Under the pieces are notes generated by a model that saw nothing but the letters and a program-made list of their open reading frames with translations, did no database searches and had not been told where the DNA came from. Source: Verrucomicrobiota bacterium (GTDB taxonomy: Bacteria > Verrucomicrobiota > Kiritimatiellia > SS1-B-03-39 > UBA6053). From it: a stretch of DNA of 34,843 bases. The stretch lies in NCBI GenBank assembly GCA_020831635.1, contig JAFIGC010000046.1:1-34843 (forward strand). The letters are read 5' to 3'. Position numbers and translations under genes: made by a program. Position 1 is the first letter of the stretch; the number at the start of each line of letters is the position of its first letter. Shown here piece by piece: positions 7,792 to 16,936 of this stretch.

Positions 7792-9494
7792 ACTCGAAAC
7801 AAGGCCCCGAGTTTTTTGCCAAGCAGAAGGCTGCTGCCGACGATGGTGACGGCGAGGAAAAGCATGGCCCAGACCCCAAGGGCGCTGGCCAGGTATTTTC
7901 CGGTCCCGATCAACTGGAAGAGTTCATAGATGGTTTTGGTGATGGGATAGAAATCTTCGCGCTGGGCCAGCATCAGGCTGTCGGACACTTCCAGCATGCT
8001 GAAGGCAAAGGCCAACAGGGCGCCGGCGATGAGGTTGGCGGTGATCAAGGGCAGGGTCACCCGGCGCAGACTGACCATGGGCGAAGCTCCCAAATTGGCG
8101 GCGGCTTCTTCGAGTCCGGCGCTGGTTTGCTGTAGACCGGCCACGGCGGAACGGACCATGTAGGGCAGACGGCGAATGCCATAAGCCATGACCAGAAACA
8201 AGGTGGGGTTGGTTTTGACGTCAAAGAGATTCAACAATGCCGGGGAGTTGCGCACCAGTTCGCTGTTGGAAATTTGGGAGCTGAAAGCCAGATATCCTGA
8301 GGCCATCACCAGACCCGGAACCGCCAGGGGCATCATCGCGAGTCCGTCGAGCACACCGCGCACCCGAATGGTGGAACGCACCACGACAAAGGCGATGCCA
8401 ATGCCGAAGACGAGGTTGAACATGACCGCGAGGGTGGAGAAAAACAGACTGTTGCGAATACTGCTCACGGTCATGTTGTGTCCGAGGGCCTCCACATAAT
8501 TGCCGGTGGTGTAAACTTCGGGCAAAACGCTGCGATACCAGCCGCCTGGCGCGGAAAAACTGGTCAGGATCACTCCGGCATGGGGCAGCAAGGCCAGGAA
8601 AATCACCAGCAGAAACGGCAACAGCGCCAAACCCGCCCGCCAACCGGTGAGCCGGGTTTCGGTGAAGGTGGTCGCGGCCTTGCTCTGCATGGCGTAGGCC
8701 TTGCCGCCAAACATGATTTTGCTCAGCAGGTAGAGGCTGACGCTGACCACGAGCATGACAAACACGAGCGCGAAGGGAAAGGGATTGCCCCCGATCTCTT
8801 TGAGGGCGTCGTAGACCTGCACCGACGCCACCCGGGTATAGTTCATGATCAGCGGGGTGCCGAGTTCGGTAAAGGACCAGATGAACACGATGGTGCCACC
8901 CGCGAACAGGCCGGGGGCCATGAGCGGCAGGGTGATGCGGCGGAATTTGGTGAAACCCGTGGCCCCGAGATTCTCGGCGGCCTCGTCCATGGCGTGGTCA
9001 ATGTTGGCCAGGGCCGCGGAAACGTTCAGGTACATGATCGGATAGAGGGACAGGGACTGAAGCAAAATCACCCCGACCCAGCGACCGCGCCCCAACCAAT
9101 CCACGTCCAGCCCCAGCAAGGCGTTAAGGGCGCCGTATTGTCCGAGGATTTGTTGAAACCCGATCGCGCCCACGAACGGCGGCAAAATCATGGGCACCAG
9201 CACCAGGGCATTGACCCAGACCTTGCCCCTGAAATGGTAGCGGTTGGACAGCCAGGCCAAGGGCAGGGAAAGACAGGTGGCCAGCAGGGTGGTCCCGACC
9301 GCGAGACGCAGACTGTTGCGCAGACCTTCCAGATAGATCGGGTTTTGAAACACCCCGAACAAATAGCGGAACGTAAACTGTCCGTCGGGGGAAATGAAGC
9401 CATTGCGCACCACCAATAAAAGCGGAAAAATGAAGCCGACCAGAAACACGGCCATGGTCACGCCAAAGACAATCCAAGCTGATTTTTTACGCAC
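7788..9494 (-). CDS. ABC importer permease, two fused domains (Fe3+ family)
   Basis: A 568-residue inner-membrane protein made of two homologous permease halves of about six helices each, like FbpB/ThiP. Each half has the EAA loop that docks with the ATPase: DEAAENLGATGFTKFRRITL (170-189) and EEAAANLGASPMVSLRRVTL (462-481). The start is GTG at 9494 and overlaps the binding-protein stop by eight bases (GTGCGTAA), implying coupled translation. With the ATPase and binding protein it forms a complete importer of the iron(III)/phosphonate/thiamine class. The substrate is not determinable here. Confidence 0.9.
   Translation of the reverse strand: MRKKSAWIVFGVTMAVFLVGFIFPLLLVVRNGFISPDGQFTFRYLFGVFQNPIYLEGLRNSLRLAVGTTLLATCLSLPLAWLSNRYHFRGKVWVNALVLVPMILPPFVGAIGFQQILGQYGALNALLGLDVDWLGRGRWVGVILLQSLSLYPIMYLNVSAALANIDHAMDEAAENLGATGFTKFRRITLPLMAPGLFAGGTIVFIWSFTELGTPLIMNYTRVASVQVYDALKEIGGNPFPFALVFVMLVVSVSLYLLSKIMFGGKAYAMQSKAATTFTETRLTGWRAGLALLPFLLVIFLALLPHAGVILTSFSAPGGWYRSVLPEVYTTGNYVEALGHNMTVSSIRNSLFFSTLAVMFNLVFGIGIAFVVVRSTIRVRGVLDGLAMMPLAVPGLVMASGYLAFSSQISNSELVRNSPALLNLFDVKTNPTLFLVMAYGIRRLPYMVRSAVAGLQQTSAGLEEAAANLGASPMVSLRRVTLPLITANLIAGALLAFAFSMLEVSDSLMLAQREDFYPITKTIYELFQLIGTGKYLASALGVWAMLFLAVTIVGSSLLLGKKLGALFRV
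7791..7817 (+). terminator. Candidate terminator of the arsM operon
   Basis: AACTCG (7791-7796) pairs with CGAGTT (7808-7813), followed by a run of six T at 7812-7817. This is a small rho-independent-like hairpin right after the NRDE stop, lying inside the last codons of the opposing permease gene. Confidence 0.4.
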
Positions 9495-11181
9495 GGGCGG
9501 CCTCCTCTGCCAATTCGCGCGCCAGACGGTATTGGGCGCGGAAAAACAACACCCACTCGCGCATGTATTCCATGCGCCGCGCGGAACTGTACCGTTCGCG
9601 ATCCAAAGCTCCGCTCCAGGTCAGGCCCTCCGGCAAGGCAAACAGGGCCTCCATGGCTTCGGGTACGGCTTCGGGTCCACCGGCGCGGGCAATGGCCGCC
9701 CATGCGGCGCTCAATTCGTCCCCGGCGTCCAGACACATGGCCCGAATCAAATTGCGGTGGATGGAAAAATGCCGTCCCGTCCACATGGACACATATTCAA
9801 ACTGGGAAGCAAGATGGTACGGGTTCACGGTTTCATCGCTGAGATCATCCGAGGTATGCGGCGCATGGGACTCAAAGGCGGCCTGAATGTCGGGCGCGTC
9901 CCCTGGATAGAAATCGCGCCGAATGGGCAGGCGACGCAAGGCGAACTTGTCCGGCCCGCCGAGGGTTCCGGGTTTGTAGTTCCACAAACGCTGTCCGGCC
10001 TCGCTCACGGAAAATTCAATGAACCGCACCGCCAACTCACGGTTGGGGGCGCCGCGAATGAGGCTGACGGGATCGCAGCTCACGCTTGACCCGCCCACCG
10101 GGGTCACATAACGCATCCGTTCCCGCCCCGTCACCGGATCGCGGCTGGTCTCGGCCTGATAGCGTCCGTAAAAATCAATGGCCAAGCCCACGGCCGCGTT
10201 CCCGGTGCTCACGTCGATGGGCACCTTGCCGGCGCTGTCGGTGAAATAGCGGGCGTTGGCGCCAATCAGGCGCACCAGGTTGATCCCGCTTCGCCATCCC
10301 TCTTCAACCGCATCTCGGTAGGCTTCGGGCCATTCATCCTCCACGGGGCCACCGTCTTGCCAGGTGAAACCAGTGGCCTCCACCGCCGAGTTGATTTCCT
10401 GGTGGATGATCATTTCAAAGGCTTTGGCCACGGAACCGCTTTTGGTGGGGTCGGCAACCCCGAGCTGACGATGGAAACGCGGATCGGTCAGATCCCGCCA
10501 GGTGGACGGCGGCTCGGAAATGCCCAGGTCTTCGAGTCGGTCGTAGTTGTAAATAATGCCGAAGGTGCTCAGGGCGGTGCCCATAAAACCTTCCGCCCGC
10601 CAGGTTTCGCCACTGAGCCGCTCTGGAATCACTTCCGTGCCCGCTTCATTGTGCACCACCGCGTACGGAATACCTTCCGGCCATGGGTTCACGGTCAGCC
10701 CCTTGGCAAAGGCGAGGGAATGATCGTATTCCCCGCCTCCGAAGAACAAATCCAGGCCAGTGCCGAAGGCCGTGAAATCGTCGGTTTCCCGCAAGGCGCG
10801 GTGAATGGCCATCAACTCCGGTTCCTCGCTGTTGAAGCGGTGATTGGTGAGTTCAAACGTGCCCCCGCGTGGCCAACGATTGCCTTGGGGTCCCGTCCAC
10901 CAGGCCCGGAACGCGGCTTGGGTTTCGCCCTCCATGTAGCGCCCGATTTCCGAAGTACCCCCAATGGTACGCCAATCGATTTTCACCGGACTTCCGTGAT
11001 GTTCGATATGCCAGCGGTTGAAGGCGCGGCCAAATTCGTAGCGAATGGCTTCGTTGTGGGGCGAAATCACCACCAACACCGGATCCCCGGGAGACCATTG
11101 CTCTTCTTCAGCTTCCTGACGAAACAGAAACGGCAGGGCGATCACCAAGGCGGCAACGAGAAGGACGGAAAGGTTTTTCAT
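9487..11181 (-). CDS. ABC importer extracellular binding protein (long form)
   Basis: A 564-residue solute-binding protein with an N-terminal export or anchor helix (about 1-20, MKNLSVLLVAALVIALPFLF), no lipobox cysteine, and a periplasmic body starting PVLVVISPHNEAIR near 34. The pattern (SPHNEAIRYEFGRAFN, GGTSEIGRYM) fits Fe3+/spermidine-type binding proteins, normally about 330-350 residues. This one is some 200 residues longer, with extra sequence inside the body and a helical C-terminal extension. The start ATG overlaps the ATPase stop (ATGA), with GGGAG about 9 bases upstream. The ligand is unknown; I did not see a clear iron-binding tyrosine pair. Confidence 0.8.
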   Translation of the reverse strand: MKNLSVLLVAALVIALPFLFRQEAEEEQWSPGDPVLVVISPHNEAIRYEFGRAFNRWHIEHHGSPVKIDWRTIGGTSEIGRYMEGETQAAFRAWWTGPQGNRWPRGGTFELTNHRFNSEEPELMAIHRALRETDDFTAFGTGLDLFFGGGEYDHSLAFAKGLTVNPWPEGIPYAVVHNEAGTEVIPERLSGETWRAEGFMGTALSTFGIIYNYDRLEDLGISEPPSTWRDLTDPRFHRQLGVADPTKSGSVAKAFEMIIHQEINSAVEATGFTWQDGGPVEDEWPEAYRDAVEEGWRSGINLVRLIGANARYFTDSAGKVPIDVSTGNAAVGLAIDFYGRYQAETSRDPVTGRERMRYVTPVGGSSVSCDPVSLIRGAPNRELAVRFIEFSVSEAGQRLWNYKPGTLGGPDKFALRRLPIRRDFYPGDAPDIQAAFESHAPHTSDDLSDETVNPYHLASQFEYVSMWTGRHFSIHRNLIRAMCLDAGDELSAAWAAIARAGGPEAVPEAMEALFALPEGLTWSGALDRERYSSARRMEYMREWVLFFRAQYRLARELAEEAARA

Positions 11182-12281
11182 GGGGCCGGAACTCCCTTTC
11201 CGGCTGCGGGCAATACCACCACGTCCGAGGGGTCCACCCAAACCCGCGCGGCTTCCTCGCCGTCGCGGGCGATAATGCGAGGATTCAAATCAAAGACTTT
11301 CAGATTCATGGGTTTGTCGCCGCCCACCCGCACCTGATGCTGGGCGACCTCGCCCAGGTACACGGAATCGTGTACAATGCCGTCCAACTGATTGGGCGCG
11401 GAAGCGGCGGGGGTATCCAGCCGCAGCGTTTCCGGACGCAGGGAAATCATCACCGCATCCCCGACCGAAAAACCGGACATTGGGGCCGTGGACACGAATG
11501 TCCCCAATTCGGTGTCGATGGTGACCCGCTCCCCTTCCCCGCCCTGGAAAACCCCGGGAATAAAGTTGGTTTCGCCAATAAAACTGGCCACAAACATGGA
11601 GACCGGACGCCGGTACACTTCGCGCGGCGCTCCGCACTGTTCCACCACGCCCCCGTTGAGCACCGCCAGGCGGTCGGCCACGGACAGGGCTTCCTTTTGA
11701 TCGTGGGTCACGTAGATGGCGGTCAGCCCCGCCTCCTTGCAAATGCGGCGGATTTCGGTGCGCATTTCCAAACGGAGTTTGGCATCCAGATTCGAGAGCG
11801 GTTCGTCGAGCAACAAACATTGGGGATGAATCACCAGGGCCCGCGCCAGGGCCACGCGTTGTTGTTGTCCGCCGGAGAGCTGATTGGGCTTGTGGGTGGC
11901 CCGGTCGCTCATTTTTACCATTTCAAGGGCTTCTTGCACGCGCTTTTGGGTTTCGGCCTTGCCCAGCTTGCGCATTTCCAAACCAAAGGCCACGTTTTGG
12001 GCCACGCTCATATGGGGCCAAAGGGCGTAACTTTGGAACACCATCCCCGTGTCACGCTTGTGCGGCGGCAGCTTGGTCACATCCCGGTCCCCGATGAGAA
12101 TTTGTCCGCCATCGGGTTCATTGAACCCCGCAATGGCGCGCAAAAGCGTGGTTTTGCCACAGCCGGAAGGCCCCAGGAGGAAAAACAGTTCTCCGGGTTC
12201 GATGGTGAGGCTAATGTGGTCCACGGCACGAATGTTGCCAAACACCTTCACCAAGTCATTCAATTGTACGGTTACAGCCAT
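11178..12281 (-). CDS. ABC importer ATPase (PotA/FbpC type)
   Basis: A 367-residue ATP-binding subunit with Walker A GPSGCGKT (37-44), signature LSGGQ (135-139), Walker B LLLDEP (156-161), H-loop H193 and a C-terminal TOBE-like regulatory domain containing ISLRPETLRL. This is the layout of the PotA/FbpC/UgpC subfamily. It energises uptake through the fused permease. ATG 12281 has AGGAG seven bases upstream; an in-frame extension further upstream is unlikely. It is the first gene of the three-gene importer operon, with ATGA coupling to the binding-protein gene. Confidence 0.92.
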   Translation of the reverse strand: MAVTVQLNDLVKVFGNIRAVDHISLTIEPGELFFLLGPSGCGKTTLLRAIAGFNEPDGGQILIGDRDVTKLPPHKRDTGMVFQSYALWPHMSVAQNVAFGLEMRKLGKAETQKRVQEALEMVKMSDRATHKPNQLSGGQQQRVALARALVIHPQCLLLDEPLSNLDAKLRLEMRTEIRRICKEAGLTAIYVTHDQKEALSVADRLAVLNGGVVEQCGAPREVYRRPVSMFVASFIGETNFIPGVFQGGEGERVTIDTELGTFVSTAPMSGFSVGDAVMISLRPETLRLDTPAASAPNQLDGIVHDSVYLGEVAQHQVRVGGDKPMNLKVFDLNPRIIARDGEEAARVWVDPSDVVVLPAAGKGVPAP

Positions 12282-12381
12282 GTAGAAACTCCTGATTAAG
12301 CCCACAACCTGAACGCTTATCGCAAAAAGGTCAACCCTCTTTCCGTTGTGAAACGAATTTCTCACGAAAATTGACAGAAAT

Positions 12382-12688
12382 GTGATCCTCTTGTTCGGGA
12401 GGGTCTCTTCGGCCAAACGGGTGGACAAGGCGCTTCACGGCGATTGGTTCCACGGCCCCGACGGTTCCCCGCCCTGGCATCAATTTCGGGACAACTACGA
12501 CGAAATGCGGACCACTTTCCTGCACGCGCTCCGCAAAATGCGCCAGGACCTCGGGGTGCCCGCGGATCATACGGTTACCGTGTCCTTGACCGGGGCATAC
12601 ACGACGCGGAGAGATTTACGACACCGTGAAAATGATTGCCCGGAACATGTTTTACCTGCGCCTGCATCAATTCCGGGGCCATTTGTAG
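12382..12688 (+). pseudogene. Frameshifted gene remnant, family unknown
   Basis: Two reading frames carry protein-like sequence that joins into one. The first frame (about 12382-12606) includes HGDWFHGPDGSPPWHQFRDN and LRKMRQDLGVPADHTVTVSL. After a +1 shift near 12605 the second frame reads EIYDTVKMIARNMFYLRLHQ and ends at a TAG (12686-12688). There is no convincing start or ribosome-binding site, so the 5' end is probably also missing. I do not recognise the family. The rest of the gap between the ABC operon and the antitoxin (12282-12801) holds only the two promoter regions. Confidence 0.5.
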
Positions 12689-12801
12689 AATAATTTGAGG
12701 TCTGGGGTAAGGCCAATCATCGCAATGGGGTGAAATGACTCGGGTGATTTTTCAGACAAAAAAAATTGCAAAAACATCTAAAATAGCTAAATTGGATAAT
12801 T

Positions 12802-13152
12802 ATGAAATACCCCTACTCCAGTTCCCATTCATATCCCAAAGTGCGGGAGATGCCGCCGGTTACGGCCACTGCGCTGAAAAACCATACCGCGGACATCCTC
12901 GATCAGGTCAACACGCAAGGCTCCGTCGCCATCACCCGGCACAACAAGCCCCGCGCGGTACTCATCCCCATCGAGCTGTACGAACAATTGATGGGCGAAG
13001 AACCTACCTGGCTGGCGGATTTGCGTGAGGAGTGTCAGGACATGCTGGAAGACATGCAGGACCCGAAGCAAAAAGAAGGGGCCGAACGGGCATTTAACGC
13101 GACCCCTGAAGAATTGGGCAAGGCGGCAGTCGCTGCGGCTCTTCGTGAATAG
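12802..13152 (+). CDS. Phd/YefM-family antitoxin
   Basis: A 116-residue protein whose central part (about 20-64, ATALKNHTADILDQVN then TRHNKPRAVLIPIELYEQL) is the DNA-binding Phd/YefM fold. The C-terminal tail (about 70-116) is acidic and helical, as expected for the toxin-binding part. It should neutralise the kinase encoded 11 bp downstream and repress the shared promoter. The upstream 100 bp is strikingly A-rich against a GC-rich background, consistent with an autoregulated promoter. ATG 12802 gives a slightly long N-terminus; M17 (12850) is an alternative start. Confidence 0.85.
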   Translation: MKYPYSSSHSYPKVREMPPVTATALKNHTADILDQVNTQGSVAITRHNKPRAVLIPIELYEQLMGEEPTWLADLREECQDMLEDMQDPKQKEGAERAFNATPEELGKAAVAAALRE

Positions 13153-13163
13153 ATCCGGGTCCA

Positions 13164-13820
13164 ATGACTGCATCCAGTCCCAATAAGCCGACCCTCTATG
13201 TTCTTGCCGGTGTCAATGGAGCGGGGAAATCCAGCATTGGCGAGCGGATATTTTCTTCAGAAGAATCAAAAGTTTTTAACCCCGACACCATCGCTTCGAA
13301 AATCCGGGCGTTACGCCCGGATATATCGCTGGCTTTGGCCAACGGCCATGCTTGGCAGATCGGAAAATCTTTGCTCGAACAGGCGATGGAGGCGGGCAAG
13401 GATTACCGCTTTGAAACCACGCTTGGCGGACGCAGCATCACGCGATTGTTGCAACAAGCGGCGCAGGGCGGACATCGGCTGAACATCTGGTTTTGCGGAT
13501 TGGAAAGCCCGGCGCTTCATCTTCGCCGGGTGCGGGCACGGGTCAAAAAAGGCGGACACGACATTCCCGAAGACAAAATCCGCGAACGTTGGAACGGCAG
13601 CCGGGAAAATCTCATTCGCCTGCTCCCCCACATCCATCACCTGCGGGTGTATGACAACTCCACCGAAGGCGATCCGGCCAAGGGTCACCCGCCCCACCCC
13701 GTCTTGGTGCTGGAAATGCAATGCCAAACCATCACTGCCCCCGCCGACCTTTCCCACGCGCCCGACTGGGCACAGCCGATTGTCGCGGCGGCGATCCACC
13801 TGCATCGGAGGGGAAATTAG
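13164..13820 (+). CDS. Zeta-toxin-family P-loop kinase
   Basis: A 218-residue kinase of the zeta toxin family. It has Walker A GVNGAGKS (16-23), an NPD segment (39-41) corresponding to the family's (N)xD site, the FETTLGG substrate-loop motif (83-89) and the arginine-rich lid RRVRARVKKGGHDIPEDKIR (121-140). Characterised zeta toxins phosphorylate UDP-N-acetyl sugars and block cell-wall synthesis; this activity is inferred, not shown. It lies 11 bp after a Phd/YefM antitoxin instead of an epsilon-type one, which makes the pair a hybrid TA module. Its stop overlaps the convergent GH28 gene by four bases. No obvious truncation. Confidence 0.85.
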   Translation: MTASSPNKPTLYVLAGVNGAGKSSIGERIFSSEESKVFNPDTIASKIRALRPDISLALANGHAWQIGKSLLEQAMEAGKDYRFETTLGGRSITRLLQQAAQGGHRLNIWFCGLESPALHLRRVRARVKKGGHDIPEDKIRERWNGSRENLIRLLPHIHHLRVYDNSTEGDPAKGHPPHPVLVLEMQCQTITAPADLSHAPDWAQPIVAAAIHLHRRGN

Positions 13821-15301
13821 TTCAGGATCACTTCAGCAAATTCATTTATCTTCATCAAAGGATGGAGGGAAGGATCAAAGGGGTGTCCCTCCCATGAGAC
13901 CCCGTGGAATCGGACCCCGGTAATGTTATGCGCCGGGCCGCGACCCTGGAGGTGGCATTCCCCGTTCGCGCCCTCAATCCCGGTTACCGCGAAATCAACG
14001 TTGGCGACTTCGATCTCCTCCAAGCGGGAGAAACGGGTTTGGTTTTCCTGCCCTTCGCGGGAAATGATCCAGAAATCAAAAGGACGATTGCATCGGTGTA
14101 CGCGGATGTTGCGGAAGGCAAGCCGCCGTCCGGTCGCACCGTCTTTCATGTCCGCCGCAAAGGCGCGGGAAGCCTGCACAATGTCGATGTCCTCGAAAAC
14201 GATATCCTCCATGAATCCACCCAGGGTTTCGGTGCCGATTTTGCAGGCGGTGGTGGAGCAGCGCATCAGTCCGCCCCGCACATGGATACGGCGCACGTCC
14301 CGCAACTCCCCGCGCCAAGTGGAGGTGTTCTTGATGGGCACACAATCGTCCCCGGTGTGGAACACGCAATTCAGAATCTCCACATCCTGACTGGAATCGG
14401 GATTGATCCCGTCCGCATTGTTCCAGACCGACTGCGAATCCGCCTTTTGAAAGCGGTCCCAGCCTTTGGGCGGAATTTCGCTGATGAGTTTTACCCGGTC
14501 GAAACGAAGTCGTTCCGACAAAATCGCGTGCACCGTCCAAAATTCACTGTCCCGCAGTTCCACGCCCTCGATGCGGATGTTTTTGCAGTTCACCAACCGC
14601 ATCAGGTTCATCATCAGCCGCCGACCCGGCATGAGGCGGTGCCGCCAAGCGGAGCCATTGGCGCTGATCACCCCTCGTCCCACGATGCCGGCGTTTTCCA
14701 CACTCTGAAACAACACCAGCCGACGAGTCGCCCCGGGGATCAGCGACCGGGGCAGATTGCGGTTCACGTTTTCCTCCGGCTCCACCGGAAAATCCTCTGC
14801 GTTGTCCGAAGCCAGCAAGACCGCACCCGCCTCCAGATGCAGGTTCACTCCGCTTTGCATGAAAAGCGTGCCGATCCGGAACACGCCCGGACCCACCACC
14901 AGGGTTCCCCCACCCTCGCGAGACAACTTCGCCATGGCCTCGTTGAGTATCGGGGCTTGATTGTCAGGCGAATCGGACTTCAATGGAATCCGAACCGCAT
15001 CCGCGGACACCGGCCAAGCGGTCGGGTCGTCCAGAAACACAAAAACCGGAGGCTGATCCGGGTGAAAGAGCATCCAGTCTCCCGGACGGGAGGCGCGGAA
15101 ACGAAACCCGTCTCCGTCCGGGACAATCTCCGCATCCCGTTCGGGAAACACACGGGTTTCCGGGTGAAATTCTCCCAGGGGAAACTCCAGATCCGCGCGC
15201 CAGTCCGTGCGCAGGATCCGTACCGGATTCCGGGGATAGCGGTACACCGGGTCTGGTGAAAAAAGGGTTTCGTCGCGAAGTTTTATAGGTAATGAGATCA
15301 T
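13817..15301 (-). CDS. GH28-family (polygalacturonase-like) enzyme
   Basis: A 494-residue right-handed beta-helix protein. The GH28 active-site signatures are present as NNADGINPDSS (294-304), TGDDC (316-320) and CKIGTE (353-358). The canonical GHG motif is not obvious (the corresponding area reads IHVRGGLMRC), so activity or specificity may be altered. An N-terminal domain (1-105) precedes a pectinase-type start near 115-150. No signal peptide is present, suggesting an intracellular enzyme acting on imported oligosaccharides. ATG 15301 was taken as the start; a TTG lies three codons upstream. It is downstream of the DUF1961 gene on the same strand with a 222-bp gap, so it may have its own promoter. 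The gap shows nothing else convincing. Confidence 0.8.
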   Translation of the reverse strand: MISLPIKLRDETLFSPDPVYRYPRNPVRILRTDWRADLEFPLGEFHPETRVFPERDAEIVPDGDGFRFRASRPGDWMLFHPDQPPVFVFLDDPTAWPVSADAVRIPLKSDSPDNQAPILNEAMAKLSREGGGTLVVGPGVFRIGTLFMQSGVNLHLEAGAVLLASDNAEDFPVEPEENVNRNLPRSLIPGATRRLVLFQSVENAGIVGRGVISANGSAWRHRLMPGRRLMMNLMRLVNCKNIRIEGVELRDSEFWTVHAILSERLRFDRVKLISEIPPKGWDRFQKADSQSVWNNADGINPDSSQDVEILNCVFHTGDDCVPIKNTSTWRGELRDVRRIHVRGGLMRCSTTACKIGTETLGGFMEDIVFEDIDIVQASRAFAADMKDGATGRRLAFRNIRVHRCNRPFDFWIISREGQENQTRFSRLEEIEVANVDFAVTGIEGANGECHLQGRGPAHNITGVRFHGVSWEGHPFDPSLHPLMKINEFAEVILN

Positions 15302-15523
15302 GCAAGACAACTACCGTTGGGATTTCCTGAATCAAACATACTTCAAAAAGAAAAAGGTTTACGGTTAGATGATTCCCTTTCCGATCTTAATGACGATCTG
15401 GATTCAGGCGTGCTCATGACCCTTTCCCCGGACTGGGAAAAGACTTGGTTACTTTGTTTTGATTTGGCCCGGGCTCATGCCGCTGCGACGGGTTGCCGGA
15501 CCTTGGACACACTACACTGGTCT

Positions 15524-16936
15524 TTACAATCCGCGGTTCCAGACGCGGAAGTTGCGAAAGGCCATTTCGGTGCGGGCCATGGTGCGCAGGGCGATGCGTC
15601 CGCAATTGAGTACGGGTCCGTTGTTGCAGTGGGGATCGTCGCGCAGATCGAGCACGCAGTCTCCGTCCACCACCGCGCGCAGCCGGTTGCCCTCCTGTAG
15701 GAATTGAACCTTGTGCCAGGTGTTGAGCGCGTAGTGTCCGCGCCGGGTGGAAAAGCCCATGGTGCGGTGCCAGGGGTTTTTGATCATGCCGTGGGAGATG
15801 CGGTCGTTGCGCACGTCATTGATTTCCCGGAAATATTCCCAATGATAATTGCGCACGTCTTCCCAACAGACCATGCTCATCGATCCGGTGGTGCGTCGCG
15901 GATAACAGGCCATGAAATCTTCTCGCTGCATGCCGGAGGCTTGCAGGATCAACAGACTCAGCCCGCCCCGCGCCAAGGGCATGAATTCGTATTCGACGTA
16001 GAGGTCTCCGTCGAAAAATTCCTCCGTCCAGAGATAGAGGTGTTCTTCGGCGAAGCGGGCGTGGTCCGGCAACGGGCCGCCGCCGGTGTGAATCTCCAGC
16101 ACGCCGTTCGTCACTTGTGCGGCGGCGGCGTTGCCTTGGAGATAGAATTTCTCCAGATCCGCGGCATCCCGAAAATCGGCTTGAAAACGAAGTTTCCAGG
16201 CCGCGTCGGGTTCGAAGGAAAACGGATTGGGAACCTCCCGGTCATACAAGGCTTTTAGCGCGGCGGTCCGTTCGGGGTTCACATCCGAGGTTGAAAGTTC
16301 CTCGGGAGACAAGACCCGGGTCCAGCCGGTGACAGCTGCAAAGGCGAGGGCGGAGTTGCCGAGATAGAGATGTTGTCCGGGAGCATCCACCTGGAACTTC
16401 CCGCCAAAATGATGGATCAGGGTGTCGGAAGTCCCCACCAGCACCCCGTTGGCGTAGAGTCGGTAGTCCATGGCCGGGTGATCCCAGGTAACGGTGACCT
16501 CGATCCATTCGTTGGCGTGGAAGGCGAAATGGCCGGCCCCGGCGAAGGCGCGGGCGGGGGTGTTGTGGATTTCCCAGGGCTCAAAGCCGGCCGCGAATTT
16601 GACCATGAGGTTCGGATGCCAATAACAGTCCCAGGCCAGCGCGAAATGGGCGGGACCGGGGTCGGCTTCCGGCTGGTCGGAAAGCAGCCGATAGCGGCCG
16701 GCCCGAGGCAGGTGTTTGTTGTGCTGGGGCAGGCGTTGACAGGTGTCCAAATCCTCCAAGGGCAACAGACGCAGGGTGAGGGTACCCGTCGTTGAAGCCA
16801 GGATGTCGCCGGGAAGTTCGACGGCGTTTCCGGGGGCGTTGGCCACCCAGCCGGTGCCATTGGCGCGGGTCAGGAGTCGGCCCCCGGGGGCTTCCACGGC
16901 GGTCCAAGTCAGGGTGGGTTTCGTATCAGTCGTCAT
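15524..16936 (-). CDS. LamG-like plus DUF1961 (YesU-type) protein
   Basis: A 470-residue protein with two concanavalin-like beta-sandwich parts. Residues about 1-250 look LamG-like and end in the typical LYLGNSALAFAAVTGWTRVL pattern. Residues about 275-470 resemble DUF1961, including SLLILQASGMQREDFMACYP and WHKVQFLQEGNRLRAVVDG. DUF1961 is found in Bacillus YesU, in the rhamnogalacturonan-use cluster, which fits the GH28 neighbour. There is no signal peptide. The ATG at 16936 has GGAGG six bases upstream and overlaps the preceding GH-A gene by 11 bases, so the two are coupled. Function is probably carbohydrate binding or hydrolysis; a precise role is unknown. Confidence 0.75.
   Translation of the reverse strand: MTTDTKPTLTWTAVEAPGGRLLTRANGTGWVANAPGNAVELPGDILASTTGTLTLRLLPLEDLDTCQRLPQHNKHLPRAGRYRLLSDQPEADPGPAHFALAWDCYWHPNLMVKFAAGFEPWEIHNTPARAFAGAGHFAFHANEWIEVTVTWDHPAMDYRLYANGVLVGTSDTLIHHFGGKFQVDAPGQHLYLGNSALAFAAVTGWTRVLSPEELSTSDVNPERTAALKALYDREVPNPFSFEPDAAWKLRFQADFRDAADLEKFYLQGNAAAAQVTNGVLEIHTGGGPLPDHARFAEEHLYLWTEEFFDGDLYVEYEFMPLARGGLSLLILQASGMQREDFMACYPRRTTGSMSMVCWEDVRNYHWEYFREINDVRNDRISHGMIKNPWHRTMGFSTRRGHYALNTWHKVQFLQEGNRLRAVVDGDCVLDLRDDPHCNNGPVLNCGRIALRTMARTEMAFRNFRVWNRGL

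Noticed and set aside
13904-15259. A 451-residue plus-strand open frame antisense to GH28
   Set aside because: Pectinase motifs are on the minus strand; the antisense product is H/R/P-rich without motif.
15302-15523. Possible small gene between GH28 and the DUF1961 protein
   Set aside because: Short open frames are present but have no ribosome-binding site or recognisable sequence.
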